Part shown: positions 8,162 to 17,925 of the stretch, piece after piece
How the letters are laid out: every line of letters starts with the position of its first letter
Position numbering within the stretch: position 1 is the first letter of the stretch
Assembly: GCA_030645495.1 (NCBI GenBank)
Contig: JAUSLV010000002.1
Coordinates: forward strand, 124,001 to 188,000
Origin: Actinomycetota bacterium
GTDB lineage: Bacteria; Actinomycetota; Acidimicrobiia; Acidimicrobiales; Ilumatobacteraceae
Length of the DNA: 64,000 nucleotides
Direction of reading: 5' to 3'
Notes under the pieces: generated by a model
What the model was told of the DNA's origin: nothing
Seen by the model: only the letters and a program-made list of their open reading frames with translations
The model's database searches: none
Position numbers and translations under genes: made by a program

Positions 8162-10906
8162 TCAGAAGAGCCGCCCGGCATCGCCCTGTCGAGACATTGC
8201 GGCCAGCCGCTCGATCTCAGGCCACGCGGCCACGAGCGTGTTGTACGCACTTGCCTCGTCGGCCCACTTCTTCCGGTCACAGATCCCATAGAGGAGGTAC
8301 GCGAGCTGACGAGCTCGCTCACCCATCCCACCACCGACTCTTGCCAGCAGGTCCGCCGCGCCAGTCTCCGACGAATCAAGTGCACGAATGAGGTGTTGAG
8401 TGGTCTCCCAGACTGTCAGGCGAGTGTCCGCGATGGGATCCCACGAAGGTGACAGCTCGTTTCGTTCGACCAGCCGAATCCTGTTCTCTCTGGAGGCGGC
8501 AACACCGGCACGAACGACCCCGTCAACTGTCGTATTCTTTGCGCGAGCCAGCGTTTCTGCCTCGCCGAACGGTGCAGAATTGTGCCCATACTGCTCAAAC
8601 CAAGTGAGAGCAAAGCGCGTGTCCGCATCGAACTCCGACTCCTCGCCGGACAGAACCTCGGAAAGCACCTCGTTGACCAACGCGAGCGCCATGCGGACGG
8701 ACATCGCCGAACCATCAGCTTCAACGACCCTCGCGTACCGGGAGAAGACTGCAATCCCTGGGCCGATCGCCGATTGGGCCATGTCAACCGGAGCGATGTT
8801 CTGTTCTTGAAGGATTCTGATCGCAGGCGGCATCTCCTTCCTCAGGGCGGCGACAAACTCTCCACGGGTCGCCATGGGAGCAGACAGGTGCCGGCGCCGG
8901 CACGCGAGAACAACTGAGGTTGCCAGCGAGTTGCGCCCGAAGTTCCTAACGCCTCCCGGACGCTCGGTTCTCATGGGCCATGTCGCAGTGACGGTGAGCC
9001 CCGCGTCCAGGAGGCCCTGGAGGAATGTCTCCCAACCAGTTGAGGTCTGTCCCTGGCGGGACTCTTCCGTCGCCTTAAACGCGTAGAAGGCGGTGGCAGG
9101 AAACCGATCGTCCTGATTCGCCTGCACCGCTTCGAAGAAGAGGCGCATCCCCTCCTCAAAGTGGTGATATGCCGCCTCCTTCGACCCGGCTCGGCCAGGG
9201 TCAGCGATCAGCTCCTCAGCCTTTGGAGTTAGCAGCGTCGCCAGCTCGTCCGGCCAGACGTCTCGCAGGTTCACCCGGAGCCATGTGTAGTAGAGGTCCG
9301 AAAGGTCTGCGTAGCCGACGTTGTCGTAATAGGGCGGGTCAGTCGCCACCATGCACTTGCCCACCTCGATGACCCGCGCTCGCGCATCCCTTTGGGCCAC
9401 GTCAGCGCTTTGGGCAAACGGAAGTGTAAGCAGAGCCTCCGTGACCCAGTCGACCTGGCCCGCCCAACCACCAGTTGACCGGGACGCCGGGTTCGCCTCG
9501 GCGAACGCCCAAGTCATCTGCACGGTTTGCATACGGAAGACGTGCTCGATCTTCTCTCCGATGGAGTTCCAAATTGAGAGTGTGTTCCATCGGCCCACAC
9601 ACCGATCGATGATGAAGGCGAGCAGAGTGACGATCGCGTCCGCATAGGCAGTAGCGCCCTTGCCGCCCTCATGGAACCGCCGGGCGTCTACCGCGAACCC
9701 ACTCCCATGGTCGAGTATCGATTGCCTGACCATGCCGAGTGATGAGTTCAACGCGGCTAGAACGTGAATCTGACGGTCGCTGTAGATGTCCTTCCAATTC
9801 TGGAGCCCGTACGCCTGAACGCGGAACCCAAGACCATTCCCCGCATCCGGCAGCCGCCCGGGCAGCGAGAAATCCGACCGCTGAACTGTCGTTGGGAAGT
9901 GGCAAGACGAGGGGGGCAGGTACCTTCTCCCGTCATCGCTGTCGACGACTGCAGCGATCAGCGCGGTTCCGAGGCGCCCGGCCAAGCCCTCGGTCTTGAT
10001 GTACTCATTTGAGATCGCTGCACCGGAGGCCACGCAAACGCCTTTGCCGCCGGAGATGGTGCCGTCAGTAGGTTCACCCCCTTCGCGAATGACGTACTGG
10101 ATCGTCTTCCGGCGATGATCGACCACAGGCTCCACCCAAGTGATTGGCCGCTTTGCGCGCTTGGAAAGGATCCACGAACCGGTGAGAGGCACGTGCTGGT
10201 CCCACGCCGGATCAGGTGAACGGACCGTCCGCACCCATATCCAAGCGATTGGCTCAAGCGAGTGCCCATTCGCATCGGCCACCGTCGGGAACACTTCGGA
10301 TGCGGCATTGGTGAGGTCGCTCGCCAGCATCGCGGCGTATCGTTCAAGATCTGCTGCCACCCCTTGGGCGCCCTGCCAGAACGCCCTCGAATCCTGGGCT
10401 TCTGGGTGGACAGGCGCATGGCCTGCAAACCGATGAGGTAACTGAAGCATCACCCGATGGATCAGAACGGCCACAGGGTTCAGGTCACCGGAGAAGGTCG
10501 GCAATCCGAGTCTGAGTGACTCCAGAGGAATAGTCCCCCCACCGCCGAACGGGTCGAGCACCCTGGGCAGATCCCCATCGCAAGACCTCAGGATCTCGGA
10601 GCGCGCCTCGTCCAGCACCCGTTGATCTCCGGTTGCCTCCCACGGGACTAGGCGCTCAAGAATGTCGAAAAGGCGCGCACGTTCGCGGTGTTGATCCGCT
10701 TCGGTCGGGAAATGCTCCGGGTGGCTCGACGGGTCATCAACAAGGGATGCAAACAACACTGCACGGGCCGAGGCGAGTGGTCGTCGTGCCCACCAAAGGT
10801 GGAGAGTCGACGGATGGCCGTGCCTGATCGACTTCTCGCGGGCCGACTCCTCGTTGATCTTGGCAAGTGGCAAAGCGACTTCGATGAGCTTCTTCTTGTA
10901 GGTCAC
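8162..10906 (-). CDS. DUF1156 DNA methyltransferase (adenine or N4-cytosine)
   Basis: 914 residues. The DUF1156 N-terminus is complete (KKLIEVALPLAKINEESAREK ... HLWWARRPLASARAVLFASL). The AdoMet motif DPFGGGGT is at 118-125 and the amino-methyltransferase catalytic motif DPPYYDNVGY at ~521. DPPY marks N6-adenine/N4-cytosine chemistry. It overlaps the upstream helicase gene by 4 bp and precedes the DUF499 gene by 22 bp, so the three are co-translated. It probably marks self DNA so that the helicase/ATPase partners attack unmodified DNA; the target site cannot be read from sequence. All catalytic motifs are intact. Confidence 0.92.
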   Translation of the reverse strand: MTYKKKLIEVALPLAKINEESAREKSIRHGHPSTLHLWWARRPLASARAVLFASLVDDPSSHPEHFPTEADQHRERARLFDILERLVPWEATGDQRVLDEARSEILRSCDGDLPRVLDPFGGGGTIPLESLRLGLPTFSGDLNPVAVLIHRVMLQLPHRFAGHAPVHPEAQDSRAFWQGAQGVAADLERYAAMLASDLTNAASEVFPTVADANGHSLEPIAWIWVRTVRSPDPAWDQHVPLTGSWILSKRAKRPITWVEPVVDHRRKTIQYVIREGGEPTDGTISGGKGVCVASGAAISNEYIKTEGLAGRLGTALIAAVVDSDDGRRYLPPSSCHFPTTVQRSDFSLPGRLPDAGNGLGFRVQAYGLQNWKDIYSDRQIHVLAALNSSLGMVRQSILDHGSGFAVDARRFHEGGKGATAYADAIVTLLAFIIDRCVGRWNTLSIWNSIGEKIEHVFRMQTVQMTWAFAEANPASRSTGGWAGQVDWVTEALLTLPFAQSADVAQRDARARVIEVGKCMVATDPPYYDNVGYADLSDLYYTWLRVNLRDVWPDELATLLTPKAEELIADPGRAGSKEAAYHHFEEGMRLFFEAVQANQDDRFPATAFYAFKATEESRQGQTSTGWETFLQGLLDAGLTVTATWPMRTERPGGVRNFGRNSLATSVVLACRRRHLSAPMATRGEFVAALRKEMPPAIRILQEQNIAPVDMAQSAIGPGIAVFSRYARVVEADGSAMSVRMALALVNEVLSEVLSGEESEFDADTRFALTWFEQYGHNSAPFGEAETLARAKNTTVDGVVRAGVAASRENRIRLVERNELSPSWDPIADTRLTVWETTQHLIRALDSSETGAADLLARVGGGMGERARQLAYLLYGICDRKKWADEASAYNTLVAAWPEIERLAAMSRQGDAGRLF

Positions 10907-13900
10907 TGGGGCTCCACTGCGTGCTCGAGAAGGGCTTCCACGTCGAGCGGTAGGTAGGTCTGCGCGAAGTGCGGTTCGTAGGTGTCGAAGGGTCTGATGA
11001 GGTAGTGCACCTTGGCAGGTTCGACGGCCGGGTTGTGCGGTACCGACACGATGGCGAGCCGGAACCGTTCGGGGTTCATCTTGGCTTGCCTCACCTGGCG
11101 GGCGCGGACCTTGATCTCGGTGTTCGCCGGCCGATGGCCCTTGACCTCGATCTGGTACACGATGCCGGTGACCTGATCAGTGGAGAGGATGTCGAACCCG
11201 GGGTTGTTGTGGTCCTGCTCCTCGGGCTCGCGGCCGAGTCGCCTTTCGGCGACCATGACGGCGGCGATAGCGACGCTATCGGTCTCCTCGATGACTGCCT
11301 GGTCGATGACCGGCTTTGTGCTGCCGGCAAGGCGGTCGAGCAGGCCTTGGGGGATGACGAGCGCGGCACCGACGATGGTGGGTGCGTGGTTCATGAGGTC
11401 GGCTTCGATGTCGAGTTCGCGCAGGCGGCGGGCTTTGCGTGCTTCGAGTTCGTCGGCGCGTTGGCGGGCCCGGCCGGAGCTGAGGCGAGTCTTCTTGCCC
11501 TGCAGCTCTTGCTGCTTGAGTTCGGCGGCGCGGGCGTCCCAGTAGCGGATCTCGCTGTTAAGGCGTTCGTCGACAGCCACGCGTACGCGTTCGATGCGTG
11601 CTTTGGTGACGTGGGCGATCTCGTCGTAGTGCGGTGTGGCGAGTTGGGCTGTGGCCCAGGAGCGCGCGACACGGTCGAGCCCGTCGGATGCCCAGCGGTT
11701 GTCGACGCCGACCAGCAGGTGCTGCGCTTCGGCGGTGATGGGTGCGTAGTTGAGGTAGGGCTCGGCGCCGGGGTCGAGGATGGTGCCGTCGTGGAGGATC
11801 TCGACGAATTGGAAGCGGCGTGACACCACTTTTCGGGCGCCGGCGGTGAGGCGTCCGTCGGTGATGGTGTGTTCGAGGTACACGAGCACGCGCACGGTGT
11901 CGGAGTCGTCGGTGGGGTCGACGAGCGTGGTGCCGGTGGAGAGGGTGTCGCCGTAGCGGTCGAGGATTGTGTCGAGCACTGCGGCGAGGAGCGGGTGGCC
12001 GGGGGTGACCAGCTCGGCGCGCAGTTGGTCGTCGCCGATCGCGACGCGGTCCTTGTCGAAGGTGACGCGTTCGTAGACGGTCTGCACCGGGCCACCGATC
12101 GCTGCTTCACGTTCTTTGGAACGCACGATGGCGGGGACGCGTGTGACTTCGAATCGGCCGGTTTCGCGTGGGGCGATGCGGCCGCCGAGGTCGTCGAGCG
12201 CAGCGGTGAAGAAGGCCTGGATGAACCCTGGCGCGAGCTTGCGGGCGAGTGCCATCTCCATCTGGTGGCGGATGGAGGAGATCGAGGTGGCGTCGAGGAC
12301 GTTGGATGCGAGGGCACGTTCGTCGAGGACGGTCTTGAGCCGGTTGCCGATCTCGGCGTCGATGACTTCGTCGACGCGGGCGAGCACGGCGGGGTCTTTG
12401 CCGTACTGGATGGCTTGCAGGAGCAGGTCCTGGAGTGACTTGTTGATCTGGGCGTCGCCGAGCACGTCGTAGATCTGGTCGCCGTAGAGGGCGCGTTGTT
12501 GTTCGATCTTGGCGAACAGCCGCTCGAACACCTTGCCCTCGCGGGTGCCGTGAGCCACCAGGTTCCACAGGTGACAGACCTGGGTCTGGCCGATGCGGTG
12601 GATGCGACCGAAACGTTGCTCGATGCGGTTCGGGTTCCACGGCAGGTCGTAGTTGACCATCAGGTTCGCCCGTTGCAGGTTGACGCCCTCGCCGGCGGCG
12701 TCGGTGGCGACGAGCACCTTCACCTTCGGGTCGTTGCGGAACAAGTCCTGGATGCGGCGGCGCTCTTCACGGCGGACCCCGCCGTGGATCGAGACGACCG
12801 CGTCGTGGTCGCCGAGCACGGTGCTGATCTTGCGCTCCAGATAGTTGAGCGTGTCGCGGTGCTCGGTGAACACGATGAGCTTGCGACCGTCGCCGGGTGA
12901 GCGGAACTCGTCGCTGTGCAAGATGGTGCGCAGCTCGATCCACTTCTTGTCGGTGTCCGAGGCGCGCACTCTTGCCGCCATCGTCTCGAGCATTTGCAGC
13001 TCGTTGACCTCGCGTTCCAGTTCGAGCAGCGACTCGGCGGTCCACGCATTCTCGATCGCCTCGTCTTCGATGTCTTCGAACTCGTCGTCCTCGAAGTCGT
13101 CGGCGTCCAGCCCGTCGGGGTCGGCGAGTCGGCCGTTCATCGGCACTGGGTTGGCGACCACGCGGCCGGCCTTCTGCGCGAGCAGCAGCTGCGCGGCGAG
13201 CTTCTCGCGACGACGCTTCAACGACTGGAAGATCGCCTCGGGTGAAGACGCCAGGCGACGCTGCAGCGCGGCGAGGGCGAAGCCGACGGCGAGACCGCGG
13301 CGCTTGTCGCCGCCCTCGGTGAGCGCCTGGGCCTTGCCCATGCCGTCCTGCACGTAGGAAGTGACGGCCTCGTAGAGGTGCTCCTCCTCGGGGCTGAGGT
13401 CGTAGTTGACCGTCGTGGCTTTGCGTTCGCGGAACAGGCGCTTGCCGTCGAAGGTGAGCAGGCTCTCCTTCACGTAGCGGCGCATCAGGTCGTTCACGTC
13501 GGGCAGCTTCTTGCCGCCACGCAGACGACCGGTGAAACGGTCAGGGTCAAGGATCGACAAGAACAACAGGAAGTCGTCGTTGCTGCCGTTGTGCGGTGTT
13601 GCCGTCAGCAGCAGCAGGTTGCGGGTGTGGTCGCGCACCTGCTCAGCCAGTTCGAATCGAAGGGTGCGCTTCACCTCCTCGCCGTAGAGGTGGGCCGACA
13701 GTTTGTGCGCCTCGTCGAAGATCACCAGATCCCAATCCGACACAGCGAGCTTCGCCTGCAGCTCGGGACTCCGCGACAACTGATCGAGGCGGGCGATCAA
13801 CAGGTTGCGTTCCTGGAACGGGTTGCCGGTGCGGGCGGCCTCGACCATGTCGCGGCTGAGCACGTCGAAGTGCAGGTTGAACTTCAGATCGAGTTCTTCC

Positions 13901-14403
13901 TGCCACTGCTCGACCAGGCTGCCGGGGGCCACGATCAGGCAGCGCTCCAGGTCGCCGCGAAGCATCAGTTCGCGGATGTAGAGGCCGGACATGATCGTCT
14001 TGCCCGCACCGGGGTCGTCGGCCAGCAGGAAGTGGAGCGGCTGCAGCGGAAGGAGCCGGCCGTATACCGCCTCGATCTGGTGTGGCAACGGCTGGATGGT
14101 CGCCGTTGAGATCGCAGCGAACGGATCGAACAGGTGCGCCAGCTGGATGCGCCGGGCTTCTGAGGCGAGCTTGAACCCTTCGCCCGGGGCGTCGAACGAC
14201 CAACGTGCGCCCGTGGCGACCTCGAAGCCGGTGGCGTCCGCCGTGGTGACCAGGCGGTCGCCGATTTGGCCGTCGTCGGCACGGTAGACGACGTTCGCGA
14301 TGCCGTCACCATGGGGCTCGACAGCGACCACGGTGACCTCACCAGCCGCGACAAGACCACGCAGCCGCAACCCAGCCTTCAGTTCACTCAGTTCAACTGC
14401 CAT
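10903..14403 (-). CDS. SNF2-family helicase with C-terminal DUF3883 nuclease-like domain
   Basis: 1166 residues, first gene of the operon. Helicase motifs in order: I DDPGAGKTIMSG (~127-138), II DEAHKL (~228), III LTATPHNGSNDDF, V DAAGEGVNLQRANL and VI NRIEQRFGRIHRIGQ (~590-605). The C-terminus (~1060-1120) carries GFDILSTD ... YQIEVKGH, the D-(E)xK pattern of DUF3883. The layout matches DISARM DrmD-like and related defence helicases, but drmA, drmB and drmC are not present, so I do not call it DISARM. It is expected to translocate on unmodified foreign DNA. All ATPase residues look intact. Confidence 0.9.
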   Translation of the reverse strand: MAVELSELKAGLRLRGLVAAGEVTVVAVEPHGDGIANVVYRADDGQIGDRLVTTADATGFEVATGARWSFDAPGEGFKLASEARRIQLAHLFDPFAAISTATIQPLPHQIEAVYGRLLPLQPLHFLLADDPGAGKTIMSGLYIRELMLRGDLERCLIVAPGSLVEQWQEELDLKFNLHFDVLSRDMVEAARTGNPFQERNLLIARLDQLSRSPELQAKLAVSDWDLVIFDEAHKLSAHLYGEEVKRTLRFELAEQVRDHTRNLLLLTATPHNGSNDDFLLFLSILDPDRFTGRLRGGKKLPDVNDLMRRYVKESLLTFDGKRLFRERKATTVNYDLSPEEEHLYEAVTSYVQDGMGKAQALTEGGDKRRGLAVGFALAALQRRLASSPEAIFQSLKRRREKLAAQLLLAQKAGRVVANPVPMNGRLADPDGLDADDFEDDEFEDIEDEAIENAWTAESLLELEREVNELQMLETMAARVRASDTDKKWIELRTILHSDEFRSPGDGRKLIVFTEHRDTLNYLERKISTVLGDHDAVVSIHGGVRREERRRIQDLFRNDPKVKVLVATDAAGEGVNLQRANLMVNYDLPWNPNRIEQRFGRIHRIGQTQVCHLWNLVAHGTREGKVFERLFAKIEQQRALYGDQIYDVLGDAQINKSLQDLLLQAIQYGKDPAVLARVDEVIDAEIGNRLKTVLDERALASNVLDATSISSIRHQMEMALARKLAPGFIQAFFTAALDDLGGRIAPRETGRFEVTRVPAIVRSKEREAAIGGPVQTVYERVTFDKDRVAIGDDQLRAELVTPGHPLLAAVLDTILDRYGDTLSTGTTLVDPTDDSDTVRVLVYLEHTITDGRLTAGARKVVSRRFQFVEILHDGTILDPGAEPYLNYAPITAEAQHLLVGVDNRWASDGLDRVARSWATAQLATPHYDEIAHVTKARIERVRVAVDERLNSEIRYWDARAAELKQQELQGKKTRLSSGRARQRADELEARKARRLRELDIEADLMNHAPTIVGAALVIPQGLLDRLAGSTKPVIDQAVIEETDSVAIAAVMVAERRLGREPEEQDHNNPGFDILSTDQVTGIVYQIEVKGHRPANTEIKVRARQVRQAKMNPERFRLAIVSVPHNPAVEPAKVHYLIRPFDTYEPHFAQTYLPLDVEALLEHAVEPQ

Positions 14404-14567
14404 ACCCTGCCCGGCGCGATATCGACGATGGAGCCTGGGCTCGATCGTTCTGGCGTCACCTTAGGCCAAGGGTGTGACAGCGAGCTCCGGTACACCGACG
14501 GGGCGGAGCGCCCGAGCCGCCATACGGACCAGGGCATCGGATCGATCATCCATGCGACAATCAGGCC

Positions 14568-15119
14568 ATGTCTCGCGTCAACTTTCGGTCTCTTCCCGCC
14601 TTGGCGACTCTTGTCGGACTCGGGATCGCCACAACTCTTCTTGCAATCAGCCATTCCCGACTTGATTGGGGCTTTCTCGAAGCCCGCGTCGGTTCCGCTG
14701 GCGAATGGTTCGCAGGCTTCGGCGCCTTCGCCGTATTCGCTTGGACCGTCGGCGAACCAACTCGAAACAGGAATCGTGATGAGCAGGCCCGGTCCCTGCA
14801 GATGGACAACCTGGTAAGGGCGATGCGCACCGAACTAGACGCGATCATCTCTTTCGTCGACGAAGTCGCGGAGGGTACCCGCAGCTCGTTCCCAGCGATA
14901 CAGCTGCACTCGATGAATCCGCTTGCGCCGTTCTTTGGGGACCTACCTGCCGAGCCTTGCGCTGCAGTCCTGCGGGTCTCCCATCGCATCGCGGGCGTCA
15001 ACGCCCTTGCTGCACAGTCTGGCGGCGTCTCCGAAACTACGTTCAAGAAGCGCGCCGACACCCTAAGGACCGACACCGTCGTGGCTATCGAGACCCTTGA
15101 CCGCTATCTGACCGGTTGA
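14568..15119 (+). CDS. Small membrane protein of unknown function
   Basis: 183 residues. Two predicted membrane helices lie at the N-terminus (LPALATLVGLGIATTLLAI; WFAGFGAFAVFAWTVG). A conserved-looking EPTRNRNRDEQARSLQ basic turn follows, then a helical cytoplasmic tail with LVRAMRTELDAIISFVDEVAEG. Such two-TM plus helical-tail proteins are common next to restriction genes, but I recognise no family. It is divergent from the helicase operon (164 bp apart) and convergent with the GmrSD gene. Function unknown. Confidence 0.6.
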   Translation: MSRVNFRSLPALATLVGLGIATTLLAISHSRLDWGFLEARVGSAGEWFAGFGAFAVFAWTVGEPTRNRNRDEQARSLQMDNLVRAMRTELDAIISFVDEVAEGTRSSFPAIQLHSMNPLAPFFGDLPAEPCAAVLRVSHRIAGVNALAAQSGGVSETTFKKRADTLRTDTVVAIETLDRYLTG

Positions 15120-15182
15120 TGGGTCAGTCGGGCTTGCAGAAGTGCATCGGCTGCCACGTCCAGCGCGGGTAAGCAAGGAACG

Positions 15183-17060
15183 TCAGGCCGTCCCGTCTGG
15201 CGACAGCAGTGAGTCCGGTGACGGCCAAAGCATCACGGCGGCGACCGCCAACTGCGTAGCGCGATCAGTTATCGCCGCCTCGTCCCAACTCGCAGCTTGC
15301 GCGACGGGATAGTTGATGACGAGGGACTTCTGCTTCTCGAACTCCGGCTTCTTCACATCCCATCCGAGGTTGGACACACCCAGGTTGAAGCTCTGGGTGA
15401 CCAGCGTGAGATTGCCGATTCTGTCGAGGTACCGCGAGCGTTCGTTCGCCAGGCTGAGCCACTGCGGATCGGCCTCGTCTCTCGGGACGACGTTTCCTTC
15501 GCCGTCGGCGATTGGCCATTGGTCCTTCCAGGCGCGAGGCATCACATGTTCGATTTGAAGATCGTCATAGGTGATGACCGCATCTGGTTCGTTGGGGTCA
15601 GCCGAGCGCAGCAGGTGATCAATCGACCCGAGCAGCAAGCGGATCCTCGCCTGGGCCATGTTGTCGTAGAACCGTCTCGTGAGGAAGGCGTCCTGAACGT
15701 CGGCGTCTGAAGGCCAGTCGAGCACTCCTCCTTGAAGACCTGTGACAACAGCATCAGCCGGGTCGTCGCCATTCTCAGCTGCAGCCTTAGCCTCCCGCAG
15801 GACTCTTGTGAGGTGGGTGCCATAGCCGCGGGTTTGCCAACCGACGTAGGCGCGCCGGAGCGCCCACGACTCGATGGCCTGCACCGCCCGCACGTGGTCG
15901 GCGAGCGGAAGCACGTCGGCCTTCACGGTACGAAGCCAGGCCAGCAGCGGCACCGCAGTTGTGATGTCGAGCGATCGAATGCGCCGATACGCGACGGTCA
16001 GTCGCTTATCTTCGGCTGGCTCTGCCTCGTAGATGACCTGATACGCCTTCGCAAACGTACTGAGTGTCTGCAAGACCCCCTCTGTGGAGGGCCCGCCGTC
16101 CAGATAGGCACGCGCCTCTCGGTACAGGTGACCGACATTGGCCTCGGCACCCGTGACCGCTGTGAGCCACACCGAGAGCAGGACGTCGCGGCGGCCTCGC
16201 TGTGCGTGACCGCGGCCGACAGCCTCCTTCCACCACGCGTCGTCAAACTGTGCCCAGTACTTGTCGTACAACGCGTCGACATCATCGTCGGCGAGCTCGC
16301 TGCGCAGGAAGAGAAGATTCTTCACCAGATCGATCGCGGACAGCGCAGTTTGCCGTCCGTTGAGCACTTCGAATATGACTTGCGCATCGTCGTTCTCATC
16401 CAGATCGATGACGACCAGCTTGAACAGACTTGAAAGCGCGTCGGCCATCGCTACCAGGCGGACTTCGTCAAGGTGCCCGTCGTCGTCGGCAGCGAACACA
16501 CGCGAGCTCTCAGCGAAGAAGTGACGGGCCTGAAGGTACAGGTGGCCTGTCTCTCCACCATGTTCCGGTGCCTCGTCGGCGAGAGCGATCGGCCAGACCT
16601 CACGGTCCTTCTTCCGGGGCCAGAGCTTGTAGATCTCCTCTGGCGACTCGACCACATCGTCGGGGTTGAACAGCATGCGTCGGACCGACTTTGTTCGTTC
16701 CGAATTGGCCTCGATCAAGACATCCAAGAGACCCCGGATCAGGAGTTGGACCGTGGTGAGCCGCTGCTGACCGTCGATTACCGATCGGAGGGCAACACCA
16801 CCCGTCGCGAAGGGAAGGCCCGCGCACACGATCGCACCCAGGAAGTGGGGGGAAACGTTCTGCTCCTTGGACTTCAGCGCTGAACCGTCCGACCCCCCAA
16901 GACGTACGTCCAGCAGCCGTTCAGCAGTGGATTCGAGGTCCTCAAAGAAGAGCTTCCATTGGCCCTCCTTGGTCCACTCATAGTCCCTCTGAAAAGTGGG
17001 GACGATGTAGCGCCTCTCAGGTTTCAGGATGTCCTGCAGCGGATAGGTCTTTGCGTCCAC
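15183..17060 (-). CDS. GmrSD-type (DUF262/DUF1524) restriction nuclease
   Basis: 625 residues from the GTG at 17060, which has AAAGGAAG just upstream; longer starts would run over the divergent gene at 17159. The DUF262 domain begins with VPTFQRDYEW (residues ~20-29) and contains the NTP-binding-type signature VIDGQQRLTTVQLL (~100). The C-terminal DUF1524 domain has the HNH motif QIEHVMPRAW (~500) and the closing RIGNLTLV ... FNLGVSN region. Fused GmrS-GmrD proteins are type IV enzymes that cut glucosylated or otherwise modified phage DNA using UTP or other NTPs. Standalone and complete here. Confidence 0.9.
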   Translation of the reverse strand: MDAKTYPLQDILKPERRYIVPTFQRDYEWTKEGQWKLFFEDLESTAERLLDVRLGGSDGSALKSKEQNVSPHFLGAIVCAGLPFATGGVALRSVIDGQQRLTTVQLLIRGLLDVLIEANSERTKSVRRMLFNPDDVVESPEEIYKLWPRKKDREVWPIALADEAPEHGGETGHLYLQARHFFAESSRVFAADDDGHLDEVRLVAMADALSSLFKLVVIDLDENDDAQVIFEVLNGRQTALSAIDLVKNLLFLRSELADDDVDALYDKYWAQFDDAWWKEAVGRGHAQRGRRDVLLSVWLTAVTGAEANVGHLYREARAYLDGGPSTEGVLQTLSTFAKAYQVIYEAEPAEDKRLTVAYRRIRSLDITTAVPLLAWLRTVKADVLPLADHVRAVQAIESWALRRAYVGWQTRGYGTHLTRVLREAKAAAENGDDPADAVVTGLQGGVLDWPSDADVQDAFLTRRFYDNMAQARIRLLLGSIDHLLRSADPNEPDAVITYDDLQIEHVMPRAWKDQWPIADGEGNVVPRDEADPQWLSLANERSRYLDRIGNLTLVTQSFNLGVSNLGWDVKKPEFEKQKSLVINYPVAQAASWDEAAITDRATQLAVAAVMLWPSPDSLLSPDGTA

Positions 17061-17158
17061 GGTCTTCCTTTGAGGCTGGTCTTCCAGCAGCGTACGCCTT
17101 TCCTGAGAAGCGTCTCGGCTCGGCCCAGAGCAGTTGAACGACGACGTACTGTCTGGAC

Positions 17159-17653
17159 ATGAGCGCGCAAAGCAGACCGCTGTGTCCCGTATGCATGAAC
17201 GCGGCCGATTACTGCGAGTGCGATCCACCCTGGATATCGCCCGTCCATCCGCCGGAGCGAGCGTGGGAGCGGACGGAACCAACGAGGCTGAGCATCGACG
17301 ACTTGCTGGCCACCTTGCGTGCCGATCGACGCGACTTCGTCCGCGGTGTCTTGTCAGCGTTGGAAGCCCAGGGAGTGTGGCTCGAGACGCCAGAGGGGGA
17401 ACGAGACGACTACGTCAACGTCCGGCCGTCTAACTTCGCAGAGCAATATCGGCTCTTCAGCGTCACCCGACGAACTGGGAGATTTGAGTTCGGGAAATAC
17501 TCCTACACGATGGCCCGGAGCGAGGGACTCGCCCACCTGTTCGATGAGCTCGAGGGCGCCAAAGCTGCGACCAACCCGACGGACACTGCCCACAGCAACG
17601 CCATCGTGTCGCTGGCCCTCGCAGAGCTCGACCGCAGAAGAAGCGGATTCTGA
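17159..17653 (+). CDS. Small putative zinc-ribbon protein
   Basis: 164 residues, unrecognised family. The N-terminus has two cysteine pairs, CPVCMNAADYCEC (residues 9-21), a plausible half or whole zinc knuckle. The rest is a mixed alpha/beta domain with aromatic-rich strands (RFEFGKYSYTMARSEG) and a terminal helix. It is divergent from the GmrSD gene (98 bp apart) and lies 272 bp upstream of the AAA ATPase on the same strand, so it may be its partner. The interval 17654-17925 shows no convincing gene; one open stretch there is too short to judge. Confidence 0.5.
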   Translation: MSAQSRPLCPVCMNAADYCECDPPWISPVHPPERAWERTEPTRLSIDDLLATLRADRRDFVRGVLSALEAQGVWLETPEGERDDYVNVRPSNFAEQYRLFSVTRRTGRFEFGKYSYTMARSEGLAHLFDELEGAKAATNPTDTAHSNAIVSLALAELDRRRSGF

Positions 17654-17925
17654 GTCCATCTCATCGCATCAGACTGGGGCACTCGTTTCCAGAAATCGCA
17701 GTGGGTCGATTTCGTCGGGCCTGCGGCACCGGTGCAGCTGCTTGAGGAGATGAGCTACGCCTACGAAGTCCGCGATGTGGGCGGGGCCTGGTATTTGACG
17801 GTTGCTTGTTGTCGGACCAGTTCACGAAGCGGCCAGCCTGCGGTGCACCGGTCAAGGCCCTTCGTTGGCTCAAGTACGGTGATCCCGGCGGAGCGCTGCG
17901 GAGCGACCAAGCGAGTGGGGACAAC

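Noticed and set aside
5962-8391. 809-codon open frame on the + strand across the DUF499 gene
   Set aside because: Antisense shadow in GC-rich DNA; Arg/His/Val-rich, no motif, no ribosome binding site, while the minus strand carries clear DUF499 motifs.
4402-14403. Calling the operon DISARM or BREX
   Set aside because: No drmA/B/C, pglX, pglZ or brx genes; only the helicase and methylase types are shared.
17654-17925. Possible extra gene between the Zn-ribbon protein and the AAA ATPase
   Set aside because: One frame looks faintly protein-like but has no start, no family and no ribosome binding site.
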